Source: Cornus controversa | Lineage: Eukaryota > Streptophyta > Magnoliopsida > Cornales > Cornaceae | Direction: 5' to 3' | Assembly (NCBI GenBank): GCA_026545225.1 | Contig: CM048845.1 | Location: 108,078,533-108,142,532 of the forward strand | Length of the DNA: 64,000 nt | Shown: in pieces, positions 13,791 to 27,334 of the stretch | Layout: each line of letters starts with the position of its first letter | Position numbering within the stretch: position 1 is the first letter of the stretch | Translations under genes and position numbers: made by a program | Notes under the pieces: model-generated | What the model was told of the DNA's origin: nothing | Database searches by the model: none | The model's input: the letters and a program-made list of their open reading frames with translations, nothing else

Positions 13791-14543
13791 TAGTTATAAA
13801 ACTCCTATAATGATTTTCTATTATATATATATATATATATTCAACGGTTTCAGTTCCTGTTCCAAGGCTTAGAACCAGAATCGTAGTGAACGGTTCCTAA
13901 AATTTAGAGTCGGAACCGGAACCATCATGAACGGTTCGGTTCGGTCCGGTCCAATTTGTATGGATTGAGAAGAGGGATTTGGAGGGCATACTCTTTCTCT
14001 TAAACTTTTTATGCTACTACTTTCTTTTTCATTTTTTTGATTTCTATGTTTCTTTAAACACTGAAAATGAATGAATGATATGTGTACAAAATGTCATTCT
14101 TGTTTCTTTGATAAGGAGATGGTTGAGACTTCTTTATTTTTTCATCAAATAAGGGTTTTTTTTTTTTTTAGCATGGGTGTCCCTAAGTAACTATCTCTTT
14201 AATTTTGTTCACACTTGATAATTCTAATATTTTTATCATTGTATCAAACAATAGCCTTTTATAATTTTTTTTCTTTTCATTTTCTCACTTTTATTTTTAA
14301 TTTTTAATTAAAATAATATAATCACCATTTTAGATAAAAAAAGAAAAAAAAAGTTTTTTTTTTTAATAAACATAAACAATAAACATCATTTTGGTGTTTA
14401 AGATTTGAAGGCTTATGAACAGTGTTGTTTTAAAAGCGTTTTGACAATTTATAAACAAAACAAAAGTTATCAAACATGTTTATCGTAAAAATTTGTTTAT
14501 ATAAACAATAAACACTAAACATAAACGGTTACCAAACGGGCCC
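13163..14543. mobile_element. Harbinger-like non-autonomous element
   Basis: Long TIRs begin GGGCCCGTTTGGTAACCGTT and are matched by the complement ending at 14543. A 3-bp duplication GAA lies at 13160-13162 and 14544-14546. Empty sites in sister units (43011-43020, 52626-52635) read CAATGAAGTTAAAG without a break. The 3-bp duplication and GGGCCCGTTTGG ends suggest PIF/Harbinger. There is no transposase. A degenerate second element is nested inside (13535 to about 13965). Confidence 0.8.
13535..13965. mobile_element. Degenerate GGTTC-rich hAT-like element, nested
   Basis: Begins TAGGGGGATGCACATG, close to the end of the element at 521. It carries CGGTTC motifs on both sides of a (TA)n tract (about 13722-13786). 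The right end and target duplication cannot be recognised, so it looks old or truncated. Confidence 0.45.
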
Positions 14544-15967
14544 GAAGTTAAAGAGCTGAAAAAGTTCAGAAGAGCATTTAGACTGGGCAAGAGGAGATTG
14601 CCACAAAGGTGAATTAATATTTGTATTTGAAGTTCAAGTTCCTTCTTTTTCACATTTTGTCATACACTTCATGCAAAGAAATATCAAAGCACTAGTCTGA
14701 TAATGGAGGAAGAAACCTTCATTCAAGACTAAAAGTACTCCTGACTTGACTTGACCTGACCTGACCTGACCTGGACATATATAAAGAATATCTTGGGGAC
14801 TTTGGGTGTAAACTCCACCTCTACAAGTGTTTGTGGGCCTGAAATGTGGATGGAAACATTTTCCATGACTTAGTGCTAAATTATTCCCGATTTTGAGCAC
14901 CCTTGTTGATTTGTTTTCTTTAAATTTAAAAAATAAGAAGACCTATATGGAGTAATGCAAGGTGCAATCTGGGTTGAAAAGACTTAAACCTAACCTCAGA
15001 AGTCAATTGCCTGTACAGAGTCTCTGCTTCTAGTCTTCCACTTTGATTTTCAAGAAACTATTTTCTTCTAGTCTTCCACTTTCATTTTTAGTGCCAAAAG
15101 ATTTGCATCTAGTCTTCCACTTTCATTTTCAATAAATTATTTTCTTTTAGTCTTCCACTTTCATTTTTGTGAATTTTCAAGAACTCCAAGAATATAAAAT
15201 AATTTTTAGTAAACTAAAAAAGACACTCTAATTTTTGTAAATGTTTTTTTTTTTTTTTAAAAGTTCATAAAACAGTCAGAAATTTCAAACCATTTTCTGT
15301 TTTACTGCTTTCTATGAACAATAAATTATTCTTACAGTACTGAACCAACCATTTTTTATTTTTCTGTAGCCACAGTCTTTGGTCAACCGTAAGATCATGT
15401 TTGACACTTCACTTCAAGTCTCAAAATTATGTTATATTGCGGAAAGTTTTTTCTTTCATTTTCAGGTTTTAAAGAACTGCAAGTTATGGGTTAATGATCT
15501 ATTGTCAATTTACTGGACATTTTGCCAATTAAAATATGATGCAGCAAACTTTGGTTACTAGAGATGGAAAGAAATTTAGATTAAAATCCAAAATTATAAG
15601 CCGCTCGTTTGCAGCTTAGAAAGAAAAATTAACACTTGAAGGATCTGAATTAATATTGATAAAATCATCTAACTAAAATTACTTGTAAGCTTGTTATCTT
15701 TTTAATGTTCATGTATAATCATGCTATGGAGAGGCCATTCTCTTTCGAATGATGAAGGGCATGCAAGGAGAAAATTATTAAATACATAGGATTCCGTGTA
15801 TGGGGACTCACACCACTAATAATTCATTATTTATTATTATTTTTTTAAAATTGTGTAAAATAGATATTTACTTTGGGTGGAATTTTAATAAATTAGAAAT
15901 TTCAAGATAGCCAATAATTACTTACAACTGTGCAACGTCGACATCAGATAGATTTAAAGGAAAAAAA

Positions 15968-16722
15968 GGTAGTGCTAGCGGCAGTCGCTTAACAGTCCCT
16001 TAAGTGACTGTACTTACACAGTCACTCCACTAATTGGTGAAAATTAATCACAAAAATTAAATATTTTCCTTTAATAAATTTTCTACTTATTCATCAATCA
16101 ATATAGCTTATACCCTTTTAGTTCTAAAGTATTTAGAGTGTCAAAAACAAACAAATAAAACTATTTATATAAAGTATTAAATTTGACAAGTATATACTCC
16201 TAAAAGATATTATGTTCTTTAATTCAATTAACCATAATTACAAAATTTTAAAAATTATATAAGAAATGATTATAATAATGAGATGTGAAACTTTTGTGTC
16301 TTTTGGGTGTTTTTCAGAAAAAATAAAATAAAAATACAATTATTAATAAGCACGTTTGTGTCCTTTGCAGGAAAAGGAAACATTTAGAAATTTATTAATA
16401 ACCATATTTAATTTAGAAGGTATTGACTCATATAACAAATAATATAAATATAGGAAAAAAATATAAATATTATAATAATGTGAAATGTTTGAGCATTATT
16501 GTGAAAAAAGAAACTTTTAAGAAAAAGAATTAAGAAACGTTTAAAATTACAATTATTAATAACCAACGTTTCTGTCCTATAACAAGAAAAGAAAATGTTT
16601 AGGAATATATTAATAATCATATTTAATTTAGAAAGTATTAACTCATACCAAAAATAATATAAATATAAATATAAAAATTAAAAAATGTATAGAAAAAATA
16701 AAAAGCCTCACACTTTTAGTAG

Positions 16723-16757
<35 letters not shown>

Positions 16758-17166
16758 TATTATTATTATTATTATTATAGATAGATAGATAGATAGATAT
16801 AAATATAGATAGATATAAGAGTCGCGTGTATATATTTACTACTTTAAAAATATGTTCTTTAATTCAATTAACCATAATTACAAAATTTTAAAATTATATA
16901 GGAAATGATTATAATAAGTATATAGATTATTAAAAATATTTAAAAGCAGGACAATTTAAACAAATATTAATAAAAATATTTTAATACTTTATATAAATAG
17001 TTTTGTTTGTTTGTTGATGGCACCAATGTAAATACTTTAGAACTAGAAGGGTATATTGATTGATGAAAAAGTAGGACATTTATTACAGGAAAACATTTAA
17101 TTTTTGTGATTAATTTTCATGAGCGCAAGGACAGTCGCTTAAGCGATTGCCGCTAGCACTCCTCAT
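15968..17166. mobile_element. Mutator-like element with long inverted arms (array A)
   Basis: Ends share AGTGCTAGCGGCARTCGCTTA in inverted orientation. Flanks GGAAAAAAG (15959) and GGAAAAAAA (17167) look like a 9-bp target duplication; empty sites at about 23415 and 50471 have one run. Arms of about 200 bp (15968-16190 and 16965-17166) are complementary. The core holds a palindromic (ATA)n/(TAT)n run (about 16722-16779) and a direct repeat with TTAATTCAATTAACCATAAT (16215 and 16857). No transposase. Exact ends are uncertain by a few bases. Confidence 0.75.
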
Positions 17167-18555
17167 GGAAAAAAATGTATAAGGTCATTGGTATTAGTTT
17201 ATGAGAAAATTTCTTGTCATAGAGATATGGGATAAAGAGTTCCTTGATATCCAATGCTCGAACCAACTATTGAAAAAATTAGGGTTTCATTGAACAAGTC
17301 CCCATGTAACTTTTTTTTTTAAGAGATTCAAAAGTATTTGAGAAGTAAAAGATAAACCAATGAAAAAAATTAAGAAATGTTTTTAGAAATTGAAAATTTT
17401 AGAATGGGTCATTCGTAAAATTTATGATATATATACACATAAGAAAAAAATATATATGTATATTTGGGTGGGGCTTCGCTGAGCCTTAACTGGTTCAATT
17501 CCTGAATGAAAGTGTGACACTTACATTAAAAAATGTCTACTTTCAAATGATTAGACGATTTTTAAAAAAAAATGATAGTTAGACACAATTGTTAGACCTA
17601 CACTTTCTCATCCATAAGATGCATGTGGTGAGTAGGGGTGGTAAACTAGGTGGCTTGGGCAGGTTTGGACCCTGTAGAATATGGACGGATTAAATATGAG
17701 CAGGTTGAATATGAGTCGGGTCAACCTGTTAACCCATATTTGACCCGACTAGTGGCAAACGATAATGATGTTTAATGCACTACAATACCAACCTCCTAAA
17801 AGATTTATGTATGTATCATGTATATTCACTTGTAATGTGTACAATCAAATTATATATAAACTTTTGCATAATTATCATTTTATATTAAAGGCATGATTCT
17901 TTTTGTTTTATTTTGAATCTCAACCTTCACAAATTTATATAATATTTTTACACACTACACTATATTATATACTACTTAAAACTTTGAAGTAGTTAATTGA
18001 ATCACATAATAATATAATTTTTAAAAGTCCCTTTTTAAATCAAACAAGCTTTCAGAATTTCTATTTAAGTAAAACTAGGATTTTCTTTAATTTTCAATTC
18101 AATTAAACATATCTTTCGCAAAAAAAAAAAAAATCAATTAAAGATTATAGTTTATTGTAGAGATTGATTTACTTTCAATTTAATGTTTCTTCTCAAATAC
18201 TTTGATATAAAATTTTCTTCCAACTCAAATACTTTTTTTATCTTAATCACATACTTTTTTCTCCTTCAAGGTAAGCTTCCTATATTATGTAGCTACTAAT
18301 ATGTTAAATTTTAAAGAGAACGGTAATTATGTCATTATAAGTATAAGAACTAAGCATTCTATCATATAAGGACTATTGTGTAATTTGATTGTAAAGAAAG
18401 GAAAAATATCAACTCCCTATTTAAATTGTAAATAATATATTAACTTTTTATTTTACACATTCAATACAACTTGACAATTTGCTTAAACTTAAAAATAAAA
18501 TAAATTTTCTATATTTTTGTAAATTTTTTTTAATTTTTGACTAGTCTTAAAACAG

Positions 18556-18609
18556 GGGGTATGTTCTTTCATTTGGCGTAAATTGATCCCAATGAAAGAA
18601 TATATCCCC
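18556..18609. other. Conserved hairpin of the R units
   Basis: Arms GGTATGTTCTTTCATT and AATGAAAGAATATATCC surround a loop of about 15 nt containing CGTAAATTG. The same hairpin occurs at 24908-24957, 42405-42457, 46986-47039 and 52010-52060. In R1 of array A (about 12553-12597) the left arm is lost through an 11-nt deletion. Confidence 0.65.
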
Positions 18610-18905
18610 TGTGCGTAAAACATATATATATAAAAGTACTATAAATAACTTACCCACATATATATACATAGACGGAGAGAGAAACAGAGATAGAGGAATA
18701 TAGAAGAGTAAGGGGCGGAATGAAAGAGAAAGAGGCATCTCGATGAGAGAGAGGGTGGGATCAAAGAGAGAGAGAGAGAGGTGGGATTGAAGAGAGAGAA
18801 AGGAAAGAGGGAGAGAGAAGTGGGATCAAAGAGAAAAAAAAGGGATAGACAGAAGAGAGAAACTTTAATTCACGTTTTGTTCATGAAAGATGGATAGAAT
18901 ATGGG

Positions 18906-20019
18906 CAGGGGCGGAGCCAGGGGGGGCTAGCAGGGGCCATGGCCCCCCCATAAATTTGAAATTTTTTTTACTAGTATGTCTGTTTTTCAAAATTAATACA
19001 TGTATATACACTACTTGGCCCCTCCAAATCCAATTCTTCATTAGATATTGGGCCTTCAGAAACTCAATACTAATAAATTTCACCAAACCCAATTCTTCAT
19101 TGGCCATTGGACCTTTAGAAACTTAATACTAATAAACCCCCCAAACCCAATTCCTCATTGGCTATTGGGCCTTTAGAAACTTAATACTAATAAATCCCCC
19201 CAAACTCAATTCTTCATTGGCCCTTTAGAAACTCAAGACTTGTATATTAGTATATTATGTCAATGTTGTATCCAAAATCTCAATAGTAGATACATAGCAT
19301 GAATATAAACACACCCTCACACTAATCCCTTTTATATCAATTCAGTTCATAATTTAATTTCAATCTTGTTCCTTGGATTGGGAAATAATTTTTTATATGG
19401 GTTTCGAAAAAAAGAAAAAGAAGCAGTTGTACTTTATTTAATAGATAAATACTTATCAAACTAAGCTTATTTTTTTTAGTGTAGTGATCAGAGACATATG
19501 GTATAAAGGACTATTGAATTAGAAGTATTATTTTTGAATTATTCTATTAGTACTATTATACTATTAATTGATAATTAAAAATAATGATAGATTGATAGTT
19601 GATATGTTAATATGTATGACGTGTTCCAGATTTTGCTTAATTATTAATTTCTGATATTACTACATGAATTTTGTATTTGTTTATAAGTTAAAAGTCTAAT
19701 TGTTTAGTTGAAAGCTTTTTCAATTTTAGCTTAATCTTTTTCTATCATGTTAAAAAAGTTTGATAAGAAAATTTATTTAAATAACTAATTGATAAAATTT
19801 TAGGTTAATTGATTACTTTAGAAGCATAGGCCTAAGTCTAGTCAGGCCACTAAAAACTATTGACGCTTTATATATTGTATATATACATTTACTCTTATAC
19901 ATTTATATAATACATATATATTATATATATTTTTGTACATAATTATAAAACTAATATTAAACTGATGTAAAAAAAAAAAATTTGGCCCCCCCAACACCAG
20001 AATCCTGGCTCCGCCCCTG
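18906..20019. mobile_element. hAT-type non-autonomous element
   Basis: TIRs are CAGGGGCGGAGCCAGG and its exact complement ending at 20019. The 8-bp duplication AATATGGG lies at 18898-18905 and 20020-20027. The sister unit has an empty site (AATATGGGTACTCATATTC, about 47327). Inside are four copies of a 58-60 bp tandem repeat with AATTCTTCAT (19031, 19091, 19149, 19208). No transposase frame. Confidence 0.88.
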
Positions 20020-21740
20020 AATATGGGTACTCATATTCAACCTAATAACTCGTCAATTAATTAGTTTTTATTTATCCAACTCATTTTTGACCCGCATAAA
20101 AAAAATAAGTCATCCATATTTATTTTTAACTGGGTGAATATAGACAGGTTGGCAAATTTGCACTCAATTTGTCACCCCCTATCCATTACTCAAGCTAAAA
20201 TTGGAAGTGGCTGCCAATAGAAACCAAAAGAAGAGTAGCACAACAATTGAGATGAAGTTATTCATGATCATGTGATCAAAAATTAAGAAAAGAACTGAAG
20301 AAGTTCAGAAGAGCATTTAGACTGGGCGAGAGGAGATTTTGCCACAAAGGTGAGTTAATATTTGTATTGGAAGTTCAAGTTCCTTCTTTTTCACATTTTG
20401 TCATAGACTTCATGCAAAGAAATATCAAAGCAATTGTTTGGTAACGGAGGAAGAAACTTTCATTCAAGACTAAAAATACTCCTAACTTGACTTGACTTGG
20501 ACATATATAAAGAATATATTGGGGACTTGGGTGTACACTCCACCTCTACAAGTGCTTGTGGGCCTGATATAATTCAGCTCTAAAAATAATTCCAAAAGTT
20601 ACCATCCATGACCCTGGAGGTACACCTAAAGGTCCTAAACTAATCTAATCAAATCAAATACAGCCTGCGTTGACTTGCATCATATAAGTCGAGAAACTAA
20701 TATCGTCGTCGTCGACGTCCTTTCTTGAATTTATTAATCAACTTGTGTGAGACTGGCCAATTAATCAAGTAAATCAACTGAAGAATCGGACTAAAAATAA
20801 AGAAGTGTTGCAGTCAAAAATCAATTAAAGATTTCACTGTCCAGCCAGTGGGAGTTCTAACTGGAATACCTGGCAGCTCTTCCTATTCACAATCCTCAAA
20901 CACTGTGACTCAATTTTAGGCTTTTTAAAATGGACAAATTGGATGGATTTAGACTAGTCAAATATGGGTGGACTAAATATGAATTGTGATTTATATTCAA
21001 TTCATTTATAACGGATTGAATGTGAGCGGGTCAAATATGGGTCAGGTCAACCCGTCGACCCATTGACTCATTTTTAAATTTTAAAAAATGTAAATGTCAT
21101 TTTTAATTTGAGCTTATTCCGTCATCATATTCAGATAAAAAAAAATCAACAAATAGAAATACAAACTCATATTAACTGTGTAGGTTGAAATGAAAATTTT
21201 TGTTTGATCACTTAAAATCAATAACCTTTTTCAGAAATTCTTTTAAAGTTTATATTATTTTATAAACTTCGAAACTAACAGAACAAGTTAGCATAAACTA
21301 ATCCATTTATATAAACTCCAATCTGTTTACAAGAATCTGACTCATTTATGCAATCCGACTCATTTACAATAATCCGACCCGTTTACCCAAGAACACCATT
21401 TTTTTTCAAAAATAAAAAATAAGCTGATATTATCAAGGCTAATATGTAACAAAATAGAGAAATAATAATTTATAATATGTTTTGACCCGACCCATTTGTA
21501 AGACCCGACCCAATCCGATTCATTAACGTGACCCAACCTATCAACCCCTTAGAATAATTCTAATTTTTATGAACTTCAAACATTTGGACCTGACCCGACC
21601 CATTTTTGTAAAACCCAGCCCAACCTGACCCATTTTGTAAGTTCTGGAAAACTGTAAAGTTCAATTAATAACACCTATGTATGTATGTATCTATCAACCA
21701 CCACATGTAACTTGATTCAATAAAATCATGGGTCTTTTGC

Positions 21741-21802
<62 letters not shown>

Positions 21803-21806
<4 letters not shown>

Positions 21807-21980
21807 ATCATTTCTTTCACACTGGTGAGCAAAAATTTTCTACACATCAAGCACAGTAACTGTTGGATATGATCTAAGTGTAAAAAAGTAACTTTAAAAA
21901 ATTATTGCAATCATATGCAATGGTTACCATACATAGTGTGAAAAAATTTCTTGCTCACCGGTGAGCAAGAGATTATTTCT
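21803..21980. mobile_element. Small stem-loop MITE (R2, array A)
   Basis: About 178 bp with imperfect inverted arms. The left arm has CACTGGTGAGCAAAAATTTT and the right arm has the matching complement with the 14-bp palindrome GCTCACCGGTGAGC. A sister copy at 49013-49187 fixes its limits. The target duplication is not clear. Confidence 0.55.
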
Positions 21981-24090
21981 GTGTATATATATATATAGAA
22001 AATCTTAGAGAGAAGGGGATCGGGAGGGAGTCGAAAAGAGAGAAAGAGATTATATATAGAGAGAGAGGATCATGATATAGAGAAAATCTTTTAGAGAGAG
22101 AGAGATGAGATTATGATATATACAGAGAGAGAGAATTTTAGAGAGAGAGCGTAAAGAGAAAGAATTGTGATATACAAAGAGAGAATCATACTTGCTTATT
22201 ATAATATATAAATTTTTTCTTTTCTAGAATATTTTTGGGTCTCTTATAATAACATGAGTAAAACATGGGTTGAATATGGACACTCATATTCAATCCATTT
22301 AAACATCTATAAAAATGAGTTTGATTTATTTAACTCGTTTTTGACCTGTATTTTAAAATGGTTCACCCATATCCATTAAAAAGTGGGCGGATATGGACGA
22401 ATTTGCACCCATTTTACCACTCTTAGTGGTGAATACATTTGGTGGGACCAACCACAAGTATCCAATGTACAGCGTCTTCGCTTCTAGTCTTCCACTCTCA
22501 TTTTCAAGAAACTATTTTCTTCTAGTCTTCCACTTTCATTTTTAGTGCCAAAAGATTTGCATCTAGTCTTCCACTTTCATTTTCAATAAATTATTTTCTT
22601 CTAGTCTTCCACTTTCATTTTTGTGAATTTTCAAGAACTCCAAGAATATAAAATAATTTTTAGTAAACTAAAAAAGACACTCTAATTTTTGTAAATGTTT
22701 TTTTTTTTTTTTAAAAGTTCATAAAACAGTCAGAAATTTCAAACCAATTTCTGTTTTACTGCTTTCTATGAACAATAAATTATTCTTACAATACTGAACC
22801 AACCATTTTTTATTTTTCTGTAGCCACAGTCTTTGGTCAACCGTAAGATCGTGTTTGACACTTCACTTCAAGTCTCAAAATTATGTTATATTGCGGAAAG
22901 TTTTTTCTTTCATTTTCAGGTTTTAAAGAACTGCAAGTTATGGGTTAATGATCTATTGTCAATTTACTGGACATTTTGCCAATTAAAATATGATGCAGCA
23001 AACTTTGGTTACTAAAGATGGAAAGAAATTTAGATTAAAATCCAAAATTATAAGCCACTCGTTTGCAGCTTAGAAAGAAAAATTATCACTTGAAGGATCT
23101 GAATTAATATTGATAAAATCATCTAACTGAAATTACTTGTAAGCTTGTTATCTTTTTAATGTTCATGTAGTGAGGTATAATCATGCTATGGAGAGGCCAT
23201 TCTCTTTCCAGTGATGAAGGGCATGCAAGGAGAAAATTATTAAATACATAGGATTCCGTATATGGGAACTCACACCACTAATAATTCATTATTTATTATT
23301 ATTTTTAAAAATTGTGTAAAATAGATATATACCGTTGGTAGGATTCCAATAAATTAGAAATTCCGAAATAACCAATAATTACTCATAACTCTGCAACGTC
23401 CACGTCAAATTTGATGGGAAAAAATGTAAAGGTCATTGGTATTAGTTTATGAGAAATTTTCTTTATCACAGAGATATGTGATAAAGAGTTCTTTGATATC
23501 ACAAAGATTTCCAATGCTCGAACTAACTGGTGAAAAAATTAGGGCTTCATTGAACAAGGGGAATGCAACTTTTTTTTTTTTTTAAGAGAATCAAAAGCAT
23601 TTGAGTAAAAGATACACCAATGAAAAAATTAAGAAATGTATTAGGGCTTCATTGAACAAGTGGAAGGCAACTTTTTTTTTTTAAGAGAATCAAAAGTATT
23701 TGAGTAAAAGATAGACCAATGAAAAAATTAAAAAATGTTTTTAGAAATTGAAAATTTTAGAAGGGGTCATTCGTAGAATTTATGATATATATACACATAA
23801 GAAAAAAATATAAATATGTATATTTGGGTGGGTCCTGGCGGAGTCTGAATGAAAGTGTGACAGTTACATTAAAATATGTATACTTTCAAATGTTTAGAGG
23901 ATTTAAAAAAAAAATGATAGTTAGACAGAATTGTCAGACATACACTTTCTCATCTATAAGATACATGTGATGAGTAGGGGTGGTAAACTAGATGGGTTGG
24001 GTAGGTTTGGACCGGGTTAAATATGGACGGGTCAAATATGAGCAGGTTGAATATGAATCGGGTCAACTCGTCAACCCATATTTGACCCAA

Positions 24091-24967
24091 CTAGACACCA
24101 TAGTGACAAACGATACTGATACTTAATGCACCACAACACCAACCTCCTAAAAGATTTTTGTATGTATCATGTATATTCACTTGTAATATGTACAATCAAA
24201 TTATATATAAACTTTTGAATAATTATCCTTTTATATTAATGTCAAATTTTTTTTTGTTTTATTTTGAATCTCAACCTTCACATATTTATATAATATATTT
24301 ACACACTACACTATATTATATACTACTTAAAATTTAGAAGTAGTTAATTGAATCACATAATAATATAATTTTTAAAAGTCTCTTTTTAAATCAAACAAGC
24401 TTTCAGAATTTCTATTTAAGTAAAACTATGATTTTTTTTTAATTTTCAATTCAATTAAACATATCTTTTGCAAAAAAGAAAGAAAAAAATCAATTAAAAA
24501 TTACAGTTTATTGTAGAGATTAGTTTACTTTCAATTTAATTTTTTCTCTCAAATACTTTGATATAAAATTTTCTTCCAACTCAAATATGTTTTATCTTAA
24601 TCACATACTTTTTTATCCTTCAAGGCAAGCTTTCTATATTATGTAACTACTAATATGTTAAATTTTAAAGAGAATGACAATTATGGCATTATAGGTATAA
24701 GAACCAAGCATTTTGTCATGTAAGGACTCTTATGTAATTTGATTGTAAAGGAAGAAATAATATTAGCTCCCTATTTAAATTGTAAATAATATTAATTTTT
24801 TATTTTACACATTCAATACAACTTGACAACTTGCTTAAACTTTAAGATAAAATAAAATTTCTATATTTTTGTGATTTTTTTATTATTTTTGCCTGGGCTT
24901 AAAACATGGATATGTTCTTTCATTGGACGTAAATTGCTCCCAATAAAAGAACATATCTCATGTGCGT

Positions 24968-25013
<46 letters not shown>

Positions 25014-25805
25014 ACATACCCACGTATATATACATAGACGGAGAGAGATAGAGGAATATAGAAGAGTGAGGGACGGAATGGAGAGAGGGGCATATCGATG
25101 AGAGAGAGGGAGGGTTGGAACAGAGAGAAAGGGGAAGAGAGAGAGAAATGAAAGAGAGGGAGAGAAGTGGGATCGAAGAGAAAGAGAGGTTGGTTAGAAG
25201 AGAAAAATTTTAATTCACGTTTTGTTTTATGGGTGGAAGATGGATTGAATATGAGTACTCATATTCAACCCAATAGTCCATCAATTAATTAATTTTTATT
25301 TATCCAACTCGTTTTTGACCCGCATAAGAAAATAAGTCATCTATATTTGTTTTTGACTAAGTGAATATGGACGGATTGACAAATTTGCACCCAATTTACC
25401 AACCCCTATCTATTACTTAATCTAAAATTAGAAGTAGCTGCCAATAGAAACCAAAACAAGAGTAGCACAACAATTGCAATGATGTTAAAGAGCTGAAGAA
25501 GTTCAGAAGAGCATTTAGACTGGGCAAGAGGAGATTGCCACAAAGGTGAATTAATATTTGTATTTGAAGTTCAAGTTCCTTCTTTTTCACATTTTGTCAT
25601 GCACTTCATGCAAAGAAATATCAAGGCACTAGTCTGATAATGGAGGAAGAAACCTTCATTCAAGACTAAAAATACTCCTGACTTGACTTGACCTGACCTA
25701 ACCTGACTTGGACATATATAAATAATATCTTGGGGACTTTGGGTGTACACTCCACCTCTACAAGTGTTTGTGGGCCTGATATAATTTACTTTGCCAGGCC
25801 GCCTT
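24091..25805. repeat. R3 unit, array A (truncated)
   Basis: Third unit, starting CTAGACACCATAGTGAC. It has the AT-rich part, hairpin (24908), (CA)n at about 24970-25002, GA-rich tract, CATATTCAACC zone and TGACC pentamers (about 25678-25705). Homology to block B ends after GCCAGGCCGCCTT. No gene. Confidence 0.75.
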
Positions 25806-26309
25806 GGAATGGTCAAAAGGAACAGACAAAGAAGAGAGAAACAAATTTTCAAATTTGCATTTTTTGTAATGCAATAGATGAAATGTGGATGGAAACATTT
25901 TCCATGACTTAGTGCTAAATTGTTCCCGGTTTTGAGCAGCTCTAAAAATAATTCCAAAAGTTACCAACCATGACCCTGACTTGGAGGTACACCTAAAGGT
26001 CCTAAACTAATATAATAAAATCAAAGACAGAGTGAATTGACTTGCAACATATAAGTCAAAAAATTAATATTCCCGTTGATTGTCGTTGTGGTTGTGGTTG
26101 TCTTGAATTTATTAATCAACTTGTGTGAGACTGGTTAATTAATCAAGTAAATCAATTGAAGAATTCGACTAAAAATAAAGAAGTGTTCTGTCGGAAACCA
26201 ACAAAAGATTTCACCGTCCAGCCAATAGGAGATCTAATTGAAATTCTTGACAGCTCTTCTTATTCACAGTACTCAAATATTCACAATACTCAAAAACTCT
26301 GACTCAATT
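25806..26309. other. Continuation of R-like sequence beyond the duplication end
   Basis: Resembles R2 sequence (compare 20560-20920) down to ACTCAATT near 26308, so the array once ran on. It has no counterpart after 56961. No gene seen. Confidence 0.5.
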
Positions 26310-27334
26310 GCTGATGAGTACATATAATGGGTGGACACATAAATTTTATGGTGGTTTAATCACTGTCCGATTAGTCAATAAGTTAAACACTTTTGATCAA
26401 TTTAATTCTACGATTGCGGGTCCCATCAACAGACAGGTGTCAAAATCGTGAATGTTCAGGTCTTTAAAAAACATGTGTGATAATTCAAATTTAAATTTAA
26501 TTTATTTCCATATAAAAGAGGCAATATATTTTTTTTATGAAAGTTGGCACAATTAATGGAGAGTTACCAATTTAAATCTCCACCCTTTTGCCTATAAATA
26601 CAAAGTCACCCTAGATAGACAGGAGGATAGAGAAGGAGACAGAGACAGAGAGATCAAGGGAATACAAAAGCTCTTCCGAACCTCTGCCTCAACCAATAGT
26701 CGAAGTTCTGAAGACGAAGAACATCAAGCACGTCACACAACACTCGAAGTACGTCACACAACACTCGAAGTTCTGAAGACGAAGAACATCAAGCATGTCA
26801 CACGAGTTTCATTCTACCTCAAAGACTTTAAATCCTCGAAGAATCTGAAGAAGAACAACAACAAGCATGCCACACAAGTGCCGTTTTTCATCTAAGACCT
26901 TCAACCATCGAAGAATCTGAAGAGGAAGAACAACAAACACGCCACGCAAATACCGTTGTTCTTCTAAGACCTACAACCATCGAATAATCTGAAGACGAAA
27001 AACAACAAGCACGCCACACAAGTGTCGTTCTTCTTCGATGACTTTCAATCCATCGTTCGAGATCAAGCTATATCGGCCCTCGATCGAAAATACCGTCAAG
27101 CATTTCCTCAATCTTGAAGATTTGAAAAAAGGTCATCACTATCGTTTCAAGAACAAGCTTTTGAAGCACTTGCACCAAACATCAAGGAGATTAAATCAGA
27201 GAAAGATTCTTTGTTATAAAAGAATCGACTAAAGAGAATTGTACCCATTTTTCTTAAATTAATAAAATTGATTGTTTGTTACTCATTTTCATTCCTAAAT
27301 TTTCGGATACGAAATTTGTGTGTACAATAGGATC
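26310..27334 (+). mobile_element. Possible LTR fragment with 70-bp tandem repeats
   Basis: Starts near TGATGAGTACATATAATGG and runs to TTTGTGTGTACA, compatible with TG...CA ends, but no 5-bp target duplication is visible. CCTATAAATACAAAG (about 26591) looks like a TATA box. It is followed by three to four copies of a roughly 70-bp repeat with CATCGAAGAATCTGAAGA and ACGCCACACAAGT (about 26690-27040), and by polyadenylation-like AATAAAATTG (27260s). It interrupts R-type sequence. Confidence 0.4.

Larger units (their letters stand above)
11521..17748. repeat. R1 unit, array A
   Basis: First of three related units. Shared order of parts: ACACCATAGTGACAAACGAT start; AT-rich segment with TTTTAAATCAAACAAGC; a hairpin (broken here); (CA)n(TA)n at about 12608-12650; GA-rich tract at 12680-12880; CATATTCAACC zone; TGACC pentamers at about 14747-14772; repeated CTAGTCTTCCACTTTCATTT at about 15024-15165; then a segment ending in TAGGGGTGGTAAAC. 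It carries later insertions at 11558, 13163 and 15968. No gene is supported. The 60-codon frame at 15379 lacks an ATG. Confidence 0.75.
17749..24090. repeat. R2 unit, array A
   Basis: Second unit, starting CTAGTGGCAAACGATAATGATG. It has the shared parts listed for R1, plus an extra segment at about 20640-22440 not found in R1: CAAATATGGGTCAGGTCAACCCG motifs in split form, (TA)n(GA)n at 21738-21804, and a small MITE at 21803. The hAT element at 18906 is inserted in it. The conserved CTTCCACTTTCATTT motifs recur at 22480-22620. No gene supported. Confidence 0.75.

Noticed and set aside
14634..14900. Minus-strand frames with GQVRSGQVKSG (also 25571-25957, 47681-47896)
   Set aside because: The motif is translated from TGACC pentamers; length and sequence vary with repeat number.
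15379..15561. 60-codon frame kept in three R units (also 22833-23015 and 43789-43971)
   Set aside because: It starts at TTG, not ATG. The units are near-identical at DNA level, so an open frame is expected; one copy has a 4-residue change and the fourth unit has lost half of it.
17634..20183. Single hAT-like element bounded by TAGGGGTGGTAAAC and CACCCCCTA (also 23977-25408 and 51033-52551)
   Set aside because: End sequences are suggestive, but flanking 8-bp segments do not match at any of the copies, so the limits cannot be supported.
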